Shown one piece after another: positions 48,957 to 59,375 of a stretch of DNA of 64,000 nucleotides. A program made the translations under genes and the position numbers. The notes beneath the pieces are model-generated. The model was not told the DNA's origin. It did no database searches and saw only the letters and a list, made by a program, of their open reading frames with translations. This DNA is from Lactobacillus hamsteri DSM 5661 = JCM 6256 (GTDB lineage: Bacteria; Bacillota; Bacilli; Lactobacillales; Lactobacillaceae): contig NZ_BALY01000007.1 of NCBI RefSeq assembly GCF_000615445.1, forward strand, positions 1 through 64,000, written 5' to 3'. The number at the start of each line of letters is the position of its first letter. Within the stretch, counting starts at the first letter, position 1.

Positions 48957-48988
48957 AAAAAGCATTATCCGAATGGATAATGTTTTTT
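48957..48988 (-). terminator. Terminator of the large SLAP protein gene
   Basis: AACATTATCC-ATTC-GGATAATGCT (one wobble) followed by TTTTTTG on the minus strand. Confidence 0.82.
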
Positions 48989-49005
48989 AAATATATTTTT
49001 TATAC

Positions 49006-50670
49006 TTATTCTACCGAAGCATAATCAGATACGGGAACAGTCTTAGTATAATTATTTGCTCCTACAATAACTAATTGAGTATTGCCATTGGTAAACTGGA
49101 TAGAACTTTGACTAACCCCTGTTACTGAAGCTACTAAATTAATGATTGCTGAAGCTTCATTTGAACTAATATTACTTAAACTAGACACCTTAATTTTGGC
49201 ACCATTTAATGCATTTTGTGCTTTATTTAAGTCACTAAGTGCAGTGTTAACAGATAAAATAGTTGAAGTATTTGAATTTACGACACTCTTGGCATTTACT
49301 AAAGCCGTATCATATGCATCTCTTAAAGTAGTTGATGAAAGCTTGTACTTATCGCTATTTACAACAGCTGAAGAACCATTAATTGCAGTATTTAAAGCTG
49401 ATTTATCATTATTATTTGCTACAACTCCTGCCTCTTGAGCTTCTTGATCAGTATTAGTTGTAATTAATTGCTTTCCGACAACAGTGTCAACATCCTCCAT
49501 CTTAATATAACCAGAAGGATCACTAGTTAATCTATAAAATTCATAAGCTTGTTTTTGAGCAGGAACCCAAATCCAAGTTAATTCTGTTACACGTAATTTA
49601 TGTCCTGCAGCAAATTTATTGCTTGTGCTTTGAATTCCTTTATTGTTGTAAGTATAAGTATCACGCTTCAAAGTAATTATAGTTGCATCTTCATTTACAT
49701 CAGTACTTGGAGTATTAACACTTGGTTCAACGTAGTCTGGATCTTTAATTAAAGCTGGACCTTGAGATACCACAGCATTGACTGCCTTAATCCATTCTCC
49801 ATCACCATCGTCATTACCAATTTGGTAATACCATTTTCCTGCTATTTGTTTAGCATTTAATGCAATATATTGACCGCCACGTGAATATTTCTGTTCTGGT
49901 GTATATGGATTGCCTTCACCATCGTAAACAATAGAGTTTTTAACCAAGGTAATTATTGTATCTTCTACCTTAGGTTCATCATCTTTTTCAACTTTCTTTG
50001 CATTAGCAGTTTTTACATATTGACCCTTGCCCAAGTAGAAGTAGCTCTTACCTTTAATCTTTTTAGTACTGTAGAATCTAATAGTTGAGTTTTTAGCTAA
50101 TGTACCTGCTGACTTGATACGCTTGCCATTTTTATTATAAACATATGCGTTATGAGTTAATTTGATCTTTTTAGTATTAGAACTTGTTGAAGAAGTAGTA
50201 GTGTTAACTTTCTTGCCATTGAAAGTAGCAACATTAACAGCCTTAATGTAATTGTTGCCACCAATTGAGTAATAAAGTTTGCCATCAATAGTCTTGGTAC
50301 CGTTAACTTTAAGAGAAGCACCTTTACCAATTACAGGCCAACTTTCACCATTAAATTTATAGTTCTTGTTACGCTTACTATTTTGATCGTAAACATAAGA
50401 ATTACGAGCCAAAACAATTACGTCTGCCTTTGGAGCTGTTGAAGTCTTCTTTGATGAAGTTGTCTTCTTGCTACTCTTCTTAGTTGTTTTTGCGGAAGTT
50501 GTCTTTGTTGTCTTTTTAGTAGTCTTTTCAACTTTCTTTGTTGACTTATCTGCAGCCTTCTTTTTTGTTGTTGCAGCCATTACAGTTGTATTTTGTACTG
50601 CACCAATAACGGGACTAACACCCATCAATGCAGCTGCTGAAACCATAACTAATTTATGACTTAATTTCAT
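49006..50670 (-). CDS. Secreted SLAP-repeat cell-surface protein with FIVAR-like domain
   Basis: A 554-residue surface protein. A signal peptide (MKLSHKLVMVSAAALMG, cleavage near 32) is followed by a Lys/Thr/Ser-rich linker (34-78) likely to sit in the cell wall. Four SLAP-type repeats follow (about 80-155, 165-230, 238-305, 328-400), each with a NxxVY(D/N)xxGK pattern and a closing strand such as YIKAVNV. Residues about 415-495 resemble a FIVAR helical domain (KYKLSSTTLRDAYDTALVNAK). SLAP repeats bind secondary wall polymers in lactobacilli. It shares its signal and linker with the neighbour at 50835. Confidence 0.88.
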   Translation of the reverse strand: MKLSHKLVMVSAAALMGVSPVIGAVQNTTVMAATTKKKAADKSTKKVEKTTKKTTKTTSAKTTKKSSKKTTSSKKTSTAPKADVIVLARNSYVYDQNSKRNKNYKFNGESWPVIGKGASLKVNGTKTIDGKLYYSIGGNNYIKAVNVATFNGKKVNTTTSSTSSNTKKIKLTHNAYVYNKNGKRIKSAGTLAKNSTIRFYSTKKIKGKSYFYLGKGQYVKTANAKKVEKDDEPKVEDTIITLVKNSIVYDGEGNPYTPEQKYSRGGQYIALNAKQIAGKWYYQIGNDDGDGEWIKAVNAVVSQGPALIKDPDYVEPSVNTPSTDVNEDATIITLKRDTYTYNNKGIQSTSNKFAAGHKLRVTELTWIWVPAQKQAYEFYRLTSDPSGYIKMEDVDTVVGKQLITTNTDQEAQEAGVVANNNDKSALNTAINGSSAVVNSDKYKLSSTTLRDAYDTALVNAKSVVNSNTSTILSVNTALSDLNKAQNALNGAKIKVSSLSNISSNEASAIINLVASVTGVSQSSIQFTNGNTQLVIVGANNYTKTVPVSDYASVE

Positions 50671-50773
50671 ATATACCTCAACCTCATATAAATTAAACTT
50701 GTTTATTAATAATTGTAAGACTTAACATAATTAAAGCAAGAATTGTTTATCTATTAGTTATTTTAACTTAAAG

Positions 50774-50805
50774 CAAAAGTCACTTCCAAATGAAGTGACT
50801 TTATA
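50774..50805 (-). terminator. Terminator of the second SLAP protein gene
   Basis: AAAGTCACTT-CATTTGG-AAGTGACTTT followed by TGCTTTAAG on the minus strand. Strong stem, weak U-tract. Confidence 0.65.
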
Positions 50806-50834
50806 ACTAATAATTAATATCTATGTAATATAGA

Positions 50835-51506
50835 TTATCTTTCCTTTACATCGCTTGCCTTAACGTAAAAGCGGTTAGGTTCTAATGCTACATACTTAAC
50901 ACCCTTAATAGTCTTAGTACCTAAGCCATCAAATTTCACATTTTTACCAAGAATAGTGTACTTCTTACTACCCTTGTAGGTCTTAGCCAATTTACCATTT
51001 TGGTCATAAACTCTTGTAGCACGAATAGCAACCATTTTTACTGGCTTTAAACTTGTTACCTTCTTAGTTGAAGAAGTAGTTTTCTTAGATGTCTTTTTAG
51101 TTGTTGACTTCTTTGATGAAGTTGTCTTTTTGGTTGCTTTCTTTGAAGCAGAATCAGCCTTCTTGGTTGTCTTCTTAGTAGAATAGCTTACCTTACCCTT
51201 AGTAGCTGAAGCTGGAATCCAGTACTTGCCATCAGTTTGAATACCGTAGTAAGTCTTGCCATTAATCTTCTTTACAAGCCAGATAATGTACTTGCCACCT
51301 TCATATGCCTTCTTGCTAGTCTTCTTACCATTAGCATCAACAAAGTACATAGTCTTAGTAGCAGTAATCTTACTGTTTTTACCATAAGTCTTGTAAACAG
51401 TTGCTGCTTGAACAGCATTTGCATTATTAACAGCTACACCAACAACTGGGCTCATACCCATTAATGCAGCAACAGAAACCATAGCTAATTTATGACTTAA
51501 CTTCAT
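50835..51506 (-). CDS. Secreted SLAP-repeat protein, shorter paralogue
   Basis: A 223-residue paralogue of the 49006 gene. Its signal peptide (MKLSHKLAMVSVAALMGMSPVVG) differs by only a few residues. One SLAP-type module (about 36-103; AMYFVDANGKK-like pattern and YYGIQTDGKYWIPAS) is followed by a Lys/Thr/Ser linker (108-150) and a second module (about 152-220; ATRVYDQNGKLAKTYKG and FYVKASDV). The linker lies between modules rather than after the signal, showing rearrangement within the family. AGGAAG precedes the start. Confidence 0.85.
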   Translation of the reverse strand: MKLSHKLAMVSVAALMGMSPVVGVAVNNANAVQAATVYKTYGKNSKITATKTMYFVDANGKKTSKKAYEGGKYIIWLVKKINGKTYYGIQTDGKYWIPASATKGKVSYSTKKTTKKADSASKKATKKTTSSKKSTTKKTSKKTTSSTKKVTSLKPVKMVAIRATRVYDQNGKLAKTYKGSKKYTILGKNVKFDGLGTKTIKGVKYVALEPNRFYVKASDVKER

Positions 51507-51607
51507 ATTTTATCTTCCTCATATATAAAAAATTAAACCTATTAGTTCGACTAATATTGTAAGCCAAAATGAAAACTAAAGGAATTAAGAATTGGTAAAA
51601 TTAATAA

Positions 51608-52309
51608 TTATTTTTTAGATTTTTTTGAAGTATATTTCTCAACGTTATTAAACTTAATCCACCCATGATTAGTAATATAAAATTTTTTACCATTGATACT
51701 GCGAACTGAATATCCTTTTAGCTTTTTTCCTTTTTTCAAAAAAATAATGCTATTGTCTTTATTCCGTTCAAGCATCCCTTGATCATCGTAAACATATGAA
51801 TTACGTTTTAAAATTAAATCAATGACATTTACAGCTTCATAAAGTTGATAAGATAGCTGCCCCTTCTTATTTGTCGACAAAATCATGGTATTATTATTGT
51901 CCTCTTTGTACCAAACCGTACCGTGAGTCACGGAAGCTGGCAACCACTTATTTTTGCTAACACCATAAAAAATCTTGCTTCCACTATAGCGAACATAATA
52001 AATTCGATAACCTTTTCCCTTTTTAGCGACAGATTTCGTCTTTTTATTTTGACTATTTATAAAATTAGTATTTTTATTTACAACCACATAGCTGAGTTTA
52101 GAATACGTTGTTAACGACTCTATACTTTTTTTATCATTTTTTGCCTGCTCTTGTGTTTTTTTCTTACTAGCAGTTTTCGCTCCTGTTTTCTTTTTATCTA
52201 CTAGACTTGTTTTAGCTTTTTTAACATTAGTTGCTAAAACAGGAGATGAAGCAAAGGAAATCATTCCTAAAGAAACCATCATCCCCAATACTATATTTTT
52301 TCGTTTCAT
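51608..52309 (-). CDS. Secreted SLAP-like protein, third member
   Basis: A 233-residue secreted protein. The signal peptide (MKRKNIVLGMMVSLGMISFASSPVLA) is unlike those of the other two. A Lys-rich linker (27-62) precedes two SLAP-like modules (about 70-135 with YYVRYSGSKIFYGVSKNKWLPAS, and 165-225 with NSYVYDDQGMLERN and FYITNHGWIKF). It is more diverged from the two neighbours than they are from each other. No LPXTG, so anchoring is probably non-covalent. Confidence 0.8.
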   Translation of the reverse strand: MKRKNIVLGMMVSLGMISFASSPVLATNVKKAKTSLVDKKKTGAKTASKKKTQEQAKNDKKSIESLTTYSKLSYVVVNKNTNFINSQNKKTKSVAKKGKGYRIYYVRYSGSKIFYGVSKNKWLPASVTHGTVWYKEDNNNTMILSTNKKGQLSYQLYEAVNVIDLILKRNSYVYDDQGMLERNKDNSIIFLKKGKKLKGYSVRSINGKKFYITNHGWIKFNNVEKYTSKKSKK

Positions 52310-52362
52310 AATTAATCCTTACCCATATAACTTACTAACTTTAAACCTTATTATAGAGCAAA

Positions 52363-52395
52363 AAAGAGATAGTCCTAAGACTATCCCTTTTCATT
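52363..52395 (-). terminator. glmU terminator
   Basis: GGGATAGTC-TTAG-GACTATCTC (one wobble) followed by TTTTTTGC on the minus strand. It isolates glmU from the SLAP genes. Confidence 0.82.
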
Positions 52396-52409
52396 TTAAT
52401 TAAAATACT

Positions 52410-53795
52410 TTATTCCCATTCCTTATCCTTAGAAAGAGGAAGCTTGTGCCAGTAATCTGGCTTATTGACTTGACGGCCACGACCAATTGCCATTTCGTAC
52501 TTGCCAACATCCTTAGTAGTTGTTGTATCCGCAGCAATAAAGGCATGGTCAGCCACATTAATAGGTGCAATCAATGTAGAACCAGCACCGATAAATGAAT
52601 GATCGCCAACATTAGTATGGAACTTCTTAACACCATCATAGTTAGAAAAGATGGTACCACAACCGATATTAATGTCCTTACCCAAAGTTGCATCTCCAAC
52701 ATAAGTTAAATGACCAACCTTAGTATCTTCACCAATTTCAGCCTTCTTAATTTCAACAAAATTACCAATGTGGGCACCCTTACGGATAATTGCCTTTGGA
52801 CGAAGGTGGGAGTTAGGACCGATATCAGTATTATCATCCATTTCAGATTCTTCAATAGTTGAAGAAGTAATGGTTACGCCATTACCAATCTTAGAGTCAA
52901 TAATTCTTGAACCGTTAGTAATTACACAATCGCTACCGATTTCAGTGTTGCCTTTAATAACAACATTGCCTTCAATAACAGTATCATTGCCAATCTTAAC
53001 ATCACTATCAATGTAGGCAGTATCAGGATCAATAAATGAAACACCGTCACGCATATGAGCTTCATTAATTCTCTTTTGCATGATCTTAGTAGCTTGAGCT
53101 AACGCAATACGATCATTTACGCCTAAACTTTCGCTAAAGTCTGGCATCTTGTAGGCACCAACGCGTTCACCTTGATTACGCAAAATCTCAAGAACATCAG
53201 TTAAGTAATATTCGCCTTGAGCATTGTCATTACCAACATGCTTCAAAGCTTCAAAAAGCTTCTTATTATCAAAACAGAAGACACCAGTATTGATTTCCTT
53301 AACCTTTAATTCTTCTGCATTACCATCTTTTTGTTCAACAATACGCAAAACATTGCCTTGATCATCACGAATAATTCGACCATAGCCAAATGGATTTGGA
53401 GCTTCTGCAGTAAGAACTGTTGCAGCATTGCCTTTTTCTTGGTGATATGCAAACAAACTCTTAAAAGTATCAGCAGTAAACAGTGGAGTATCGCCAGTTA
53501 CAACTAAAGTTGCGCCGTCTTTGCCAGCCAATTCATCCTTAGCTGTCATAACAGCATCACCAGTACCTAATTGCTTTTCTTGAAAGGCAAATTCAGACTT
53601 ATCTGCTAAAACTTTTTCAACATCTTCAGCGCCTGTACCAACAATAGTTACGATCTTATCAGGTTCCACGCCTTGAGCCGCATCAACAACGTGTTCAACC
53701 ATGGTTTTACCACAAACCTTGTGCAACACTTTGTAAAGCTTGGACTTCATGCGTGTACCCTTGCCTGCAGCAAGAACAACTACAAATTTTTTCAT
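52410..53795 (-). CDS. glmU: Bifunctional GlcNAc-1-P uridyltransferase / GlcN-1-P acetyltransferase
   Basis: Makes UDP-GlcNAc for peptidoglycan and teichoic acids. The 461 residues match the family. The N-terminal uridyltransferase (1-230) has [11 protein letters not shown]. The C-terminal left-handed beta helix has many hexapeptide repeats ([13 protein letters not shown] and following), with the acetyltransferase residues in FSNYDGVKK. It follows purR after about 43 nt in the conserved purR-glmU order. Confidence 0.98.
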   Translation of the reverse strand: MKKFVVVLAAGKGTRMKSKLYKVLHKVCGKTMVEHVVDAAQGVEPDKIVTIVGTGAEDVEKVLADKSEFAFQEKQLGTGDAVMTAKDELAGKDGATLVVTGDTPLFTADTFKSLFAYHQEKGNAATVLTAEAPNPFGYGRIIRDDQGNVLRIVEQKDGNAEELKVKEINTGVFCFDNKKLFEALKHVGNDNAQGEYYLTDVLEILRNQGERVGAYKMPDFSESLGVNDRIALAQATKIMQKRINEAHMRDGVSFIDPDTAYIDSDVKIGNDTVIEGNVVIKGNTEIGSDCVITNGSRIIDSKIGNGVTITSSTIEESEMDDNTDIGPNSHLRPKAIIRKGAHIGNFVEIKKAEIGEDTKVGHLTYVGDATLGKDINIGCGTIFSNYDGVKKFHTNVGDHSFIGAGSTLIAPINVADHAFIAADTTTTKDVGKYEMAIGRGRQVNKPDYWHKLPLSKDKEWE

Positions 53796-53838
53796 TATTT
53801 AACCCTCTTAATACTTAAACTTGCTACTAGTATACCAT

Positions 53839-54669
53839 TTAAAAACGACTAAAATCAGTTTCAGTCAAGAAGTTGCCCGGTTCTGCCATAATAAGCTTCT
53901 TTTGGGTATCGATATTACTGATTTTAACTAATGATAAGTAGTCATCAACCAACTTATTCTTATCAAAATCTGCTTCACAAAGGACACAAATACCAGCAAC
54001 AGTTGAATCAAATTCTTTAACTAATTCTTCCATACCAGTTAAGGTGCCTCCGCCTTTCATAAAGTCGTCGACTACTAAAACATTTGAGCCTTTCTTGAGA
54101 GCTCGAGTTGGAAGTTCCATTTTAGAAACTCTATCAAGTGAAGATGAAATATAATTTACTGAAACCGTTGCGCCTTCTGTTACTTTTGAACGCTTACGAG
54201 CTGTTACAAATGGAACGTCCAAGTAACGAGCTGTTGCTTGAGCTAAAGCAATACCCTTAGTTTCAACAGTCATTACTGCATCGATATTTGCATATGCATA
54301 TTTTGTTGCAATTAATTCGCCAATTCTACGTAAATCTTGCGTATTACCCAAAATATCAGATAAATATACAAAGCCACCTGGCAAAATTCGACTTGAATCT
54401 TCAATTCTGGATGCTAAATCTGTCAAATATTCTTCTGCATGCTTTTTACCTAAGTATGGGATGTAACGTACGCCACCTGCAGCACCAGCAACTGTTTCCA
54501 AAATTCCATCTTGATTGCCAGCAAGTGTATGTTTCAAAATTGATAAATCTTCTGAAATAGATGATTTCGCTGCGTCATATCTCTTTGCAAAGAAAGGGAG
54601 TGAAATCAAAGTATGGGGGCGTTCCATGAGGTATTTGGTCATGTCTACCAATCTTTCTGAACGTTTCAT
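53839..54669 (-). CDS. purR: Purine operon repressor PurR (Gram-positive type)
   Basis: A 276-residue repressor with an N-terminal winged helix (1-75; MKRSERLVDMTKYLMERPHTLISLPFFAKRYDAAKSSISED) and a C-terminal phosphoribosyltransferase fold. The PRPP motif is VLVVDDFMKGGGT (near 200). PRPP binding relieves repression of purine genes. A plausible target in this window is the pair of PurBox-like sites before xpt. Confidence 0.97.
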   Translation of the reverse strand: MKRSERLVDMTKYLMERPHTLISLPFFAKRYDAAKSSISEDLSILKHTLAGNQDGILETVAGAAGGVRYIPYLGKKHAEEYLTDLASRIEDSSRILPGGFVYLSDILGNTQDLRRIGELIATKYAYANIDAVMTVETKGIALAQATARYLDVPFVTARKRSKVTEGATVSVNYISSSLDRVSKMELPTRALKKGSNVLVVDDFMKGGGTLTGMEELVKEFDSTVAGICVLCEADFDKNKLVDDYLSLVKISNIDTQKKLIMAEPGNFLTETDFSRF

Positions 54670-54723
54670 GTTTTTTCCTTTCTAATGTTTGCTTTTATCT
54701 TTTACAAATATACTCTAAAAGGC

Positions 54724-54760
54724 AAAAAAAAGCACTAACATTTTAAACGTTAGTGCTAAA
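54724..54760 (-). terminator. veg terminator
   Basis: AGCACTAAC-GTTTAAAAT-GTTAGTGCT followed by T8 on the minus strand. Confidence 0.92.
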
Positions 54761-54772
54761 AATTATCATTTT

Positions 54773-55033
54773 TTAAGCTTCTGCTTCTTCAGCTTCTTCG
54801 TCATCAAATTCTAATTCGATGTTCTTAGTTAAAAGATCAGTGTAACTATAAGAAACATGTTCAAAATTATTTTTGTCTTGATCTAAATCTACTACAAATA
54901 CTGCAGGGAATGTTTCTTTTAAAACGCCGTGTCTCTTTGTAATCTTCTTACGACCCGCTTGAGCTACTACTGTTAAGGTATCGCCTAAGTGAGAATCCAA
55001 CTTGTGTTTAATCGTATTAATCGATGTTGGCAC
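54773..55033 (-). CDS. veg: Veg family protein (DUF1021)
   Basis: An 86-residue protein. The GTG start at 55033 is chosen because AAGGAG lies about 10 nt upstream and the family begins with PTSINTIKHKLDSHLG. The longer frame would start upstream of the ribosome site. Family features are GRKKITKRHGVLKETFPAVFVV and VSYSYTDLLTKNIEL. The C-terminus is an acidic run (DDEEAEEAEA). In Bacillus subtilis Veg affects biofilm genes. It lies in the usual ksgA-veg-purR order. Confidence 0.93.
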   Translation of the reverse strand: MPTSINTIKHKLDSHLGDTLTVVAQAGRKKITKRHGVLKETFPAVFVVDLDQDKNNFEHVSYSYTDLLTKNIELEFDDEEAEEAEA

Positions 55034-55107
55034 TAAAAAACAACTCCTTTGTAGCCATTTTAACATAATTTTAAAATTATATCAAGTTTTTCACAAAGTC
55101 GTTATTC

Positions 55108-55995
55108 CTAGTGTTTAGCGGGAATAGCACGTGCAATATCAATAAATTGTGAAATTGTTAAGTCTTCTGGTCGAACGCGGACATCTACGCCTAAAGATTT
55201 AATTAAATTTTCACGATCATTTTTATCAGGTACCAACGTCTTCAAATTATTATTCAAAGTTTTACGTCTTTGAGAAAAGCACATCTTTATTACATGATTG
55301 AAGTGCTTATAGTCATCAATATCATACTTATCAACTAAAGGCGTTAAAACGATAACGCTTGAATCAACTTTAGGCCGTGGCATAAAGCTTTCATGATTTA
55401 CCTGCAAAGCAAGTTCAACATTCATTCTTGTTTGAACAGCAATTGTAAGTGGACCATAAGCCTTAGAACCTGGCTTAGCTTCCAAGCGCTCTGCTACTTC
55501 TTTTTGCATCATTAAAGTCAAACTAGCAAATTTCAAATCTGAATCAGCCAATGCAAAAATAATTGGAGTTGTAATGTAGTACGGCAAGTTAGCTACCACT
55601 TTAATAGGTTTAGAAAAATCAAAGAAATCGCCAATATCTTTTTGAAAATCAGCTTTCAAAACATCTTTTAAGAGAAGCTTGAAGCGATCATCTAAATCAG
55701 CGTCACCAATTTTAGCTGGCAACTCATTTTTTAGAATTTCTGGCAAACTTGAGTCAACTTCATAGGCAAAAACTTTCGCACCTGCTAAAAGAAGCTGTTC
55801 AGTCAAAGAACCAATTCCTGGTCCAATTTCAATTACTTGATCGTCAGCATGAATATCCGCTGCACTAACAATACCTAAAATTGCATTTTGATCAATTAAA
55901 AAGTTTTGTCCTAAATTCTTTTTAGCTTTCACAAAATAACGATTAACAATTGCCTGCGTTCTAACTGCTGAACCAATTGGAATTCTATTTGCCAT
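55108..55995 (-). CDS. rsmA: 16S rRNA dimethyladenosine transferase
   Basis: Also called KsgA. Dimethylates the two adjacent adenines near the 3' end of 16S rRNA. The 295 residues carry [14 protein letters not shown] motif [11 protein letters not shown], and the catalytic NLPYYITTP (near 140). The start overlaps the rnmV stop by 11 nt, so tatD-rnmV-rsmA are translationally coupled. Confidence 0.97.
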   Translation of the reverse strand: MANRIPIGSAVRTQAIVNRYFVKAKKNLGQNFLIDQNAILGIVSAADIHADDQVIEIGPGIGSLTEQLLLAGAKVFAYEVDSSLPEILKNELPAKIGDADLDDRFKLLLKDVLKADFQKDIGDFFDFSKPIKVVANLPYYITTPIIFALADSDLKFASLTLMMQKEVAERLEAKPGSKAYGPLTIAVQTRMNVELALQVNHESFMPRPKVDSSVIVLTPLVDKYDIDDYKHFNHVIKMCFSQRRKTLNNNLKTLVPDKNDRENLIKSLGVDVRVRPEDLTISQFIDIARAIPAKH

Positions 55996-56554
55996 TTTTA
56001 GCCTCCTCTAACGCGTCTTTCAATTCTGAAAGTGAAATACCGAAAGTTAACAAACGCTTATAAAAAGTTTTAGAATTGCCATATCCTACGCTAAGAATAG
56101 CTCCAACCTTTTCGCGCATTTTTTTAGCATCACTGCCACCAGCTAAACCTAATGAGCGATATGCTTCTTCAGTCAAATCACTTTGTTTTCTTTCAACTTC
56201 GTGCAAATCGCTTAAAGCCCGTTCTAAAGCTTCCTTAGATGCATGTTCAACACCAAGGCTATTACCGCGTTTTTCAGGTTCGCCTTCTTTACGAGTAATA
56301 AAAGCCTGCTTAGCAGTCGGAATTGCTTCTGTAACAATTCGACGAATTCTTTCACCATTAAAATCAGGGTCAGTAAAAACAATAATCTCACGACTTTGAC
56401 TAAGTTTTTTCAATTCCTCTAAAACTTGCTTAGAAACAGCTGAGCCATTTGTTTCAACAGTTTCAATTCCAGGGAAAAATTGTTTCAAACGAATTGTGTC
56501 GTCTTTTCCCTCAACAACGACAACCGCATTAAAGTTCTTTTTATTTAAGACCAT
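55985..56554 (-). CDS. rnmV: Ribonuclease M5
   Basis: Matures 5S rRNA. The 189 residues have an N-terminal Toprim domain ([14 protein letters not shown], and the acidic pair in [15 protein letters not shown]) and the C-terminal M5 domain ([28 protein letters not shown]). It overlaps tatD by 14 nt and rsmA by 11 nt. Confidence 0.96.
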   Translation of the reverse strand: MVLNKKNFNAVVVVEGKDDTIRLKQFFPGIETVETNGSAVSKQVLEELKKLSQSREIIVFTDPDFNGERIRRIVTEAIPTAKQAFITRKEGEPEKRGNSLGVEHASKEALERALSDLHEVERKQSDLTEEAYRSLGLAGGSDAKKMREKVGAILSVGYGNSKTFYKRLLTFGISLSELKDALEEAKNGK

Positions 56555-57307
56555 AAACTCTCACAGTATTTGCATAAGTTGCATCCGCAACCTTTTCTAA
56601 AGAAATTTCTTTTAAATCCGCAATAGCCTGAGCAACGTAACGAACATATCCAGTTTCATTCTGTCTGCCTCGATATGGTTTCGGCGTTAAATACGGAGCA
56701 TCTGTCTCTACCATAAAGCGATCCATGGGTACAGCCTTAGCAGATTCATGAACTTCTGTAGCCTTAGTAAAGGACACAACACCTGAATATGAAAAGTAGA
56801 CATTCAAATCTAAAAACTTGTTAAGCCAATCAATTCCGCCATTGAAGCTATGCAAAATTGCACCATACTCAAGATTGCTATCTTTTAAAATTTTGTAGCA
56901 ATCATCAAAAGCATCCCTAGTATGAATATCAACCGGCATCTTCAAATCATGGGCAACTTCAATTTGACGAGCAAAAACTTCCCGTTGTTTATCTCTTGGT
57001 GATTCATCCCAATAATAATCAAGACCGATTTCACCCATAGCAACCACTTTAGGCATTTGCAATTGCTCGATCAATTTATCTTCAGCCTTTTGATCATAAT
57101 CCTTAGCAACATCGGGACAATAGCCGACCATCGCATAGACATTATCAAAACGTTGCGCTAAATCAACTGCCCGATCATTAAATTCAGGATCTTGGCCTGC
57201 ACAAATCACCTTGGTTACGTTTAATGCTTTGGCACGCTCAAGATAATATTGTTCTTTACCACGAAAAGGCTCATCATTCAAGTGCGTATGATTATCAATA
57301 ATTTGCA

Positions 57308-57308
<1 letters not shown>
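56541..57308 (-). CDS. tatD: TatD-family metal-dependent hydrolase
   Basis: A 255-residue TIM-barrel DNase/hydrolase. Metal ligands are visible in DNHTHLND (N-terminus), GEIGLDYYW, DIHTRDAFDD, LHSFNGG and VETDAPYL. It starts on the metG stop (one-base TAATG overlap), the common metG-tatD-rnmV-ksgA operon of Firmicutes. Confidence 0.95.
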
Positions 57309-59296
<1,988 letters not shown>

Positions 59297-59333
59297 TTAA
59301 ATGAAAATAATCTTACATACCATGATACACCAT

Positions 59334-59368
59334 CAAAAAAAGGAATTCCTTACTAGAATTCCTTTTTT
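59334..59368 (-). terminator. Terminator of the Mg2+ ATPase gene
   Basis: AAAAGGAATTC-TAGTAAG-GAATTCCTTTTTTT on the minus strand. Confidence 0.9.
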
Positions 59369-59375
59369 ACGGTTA

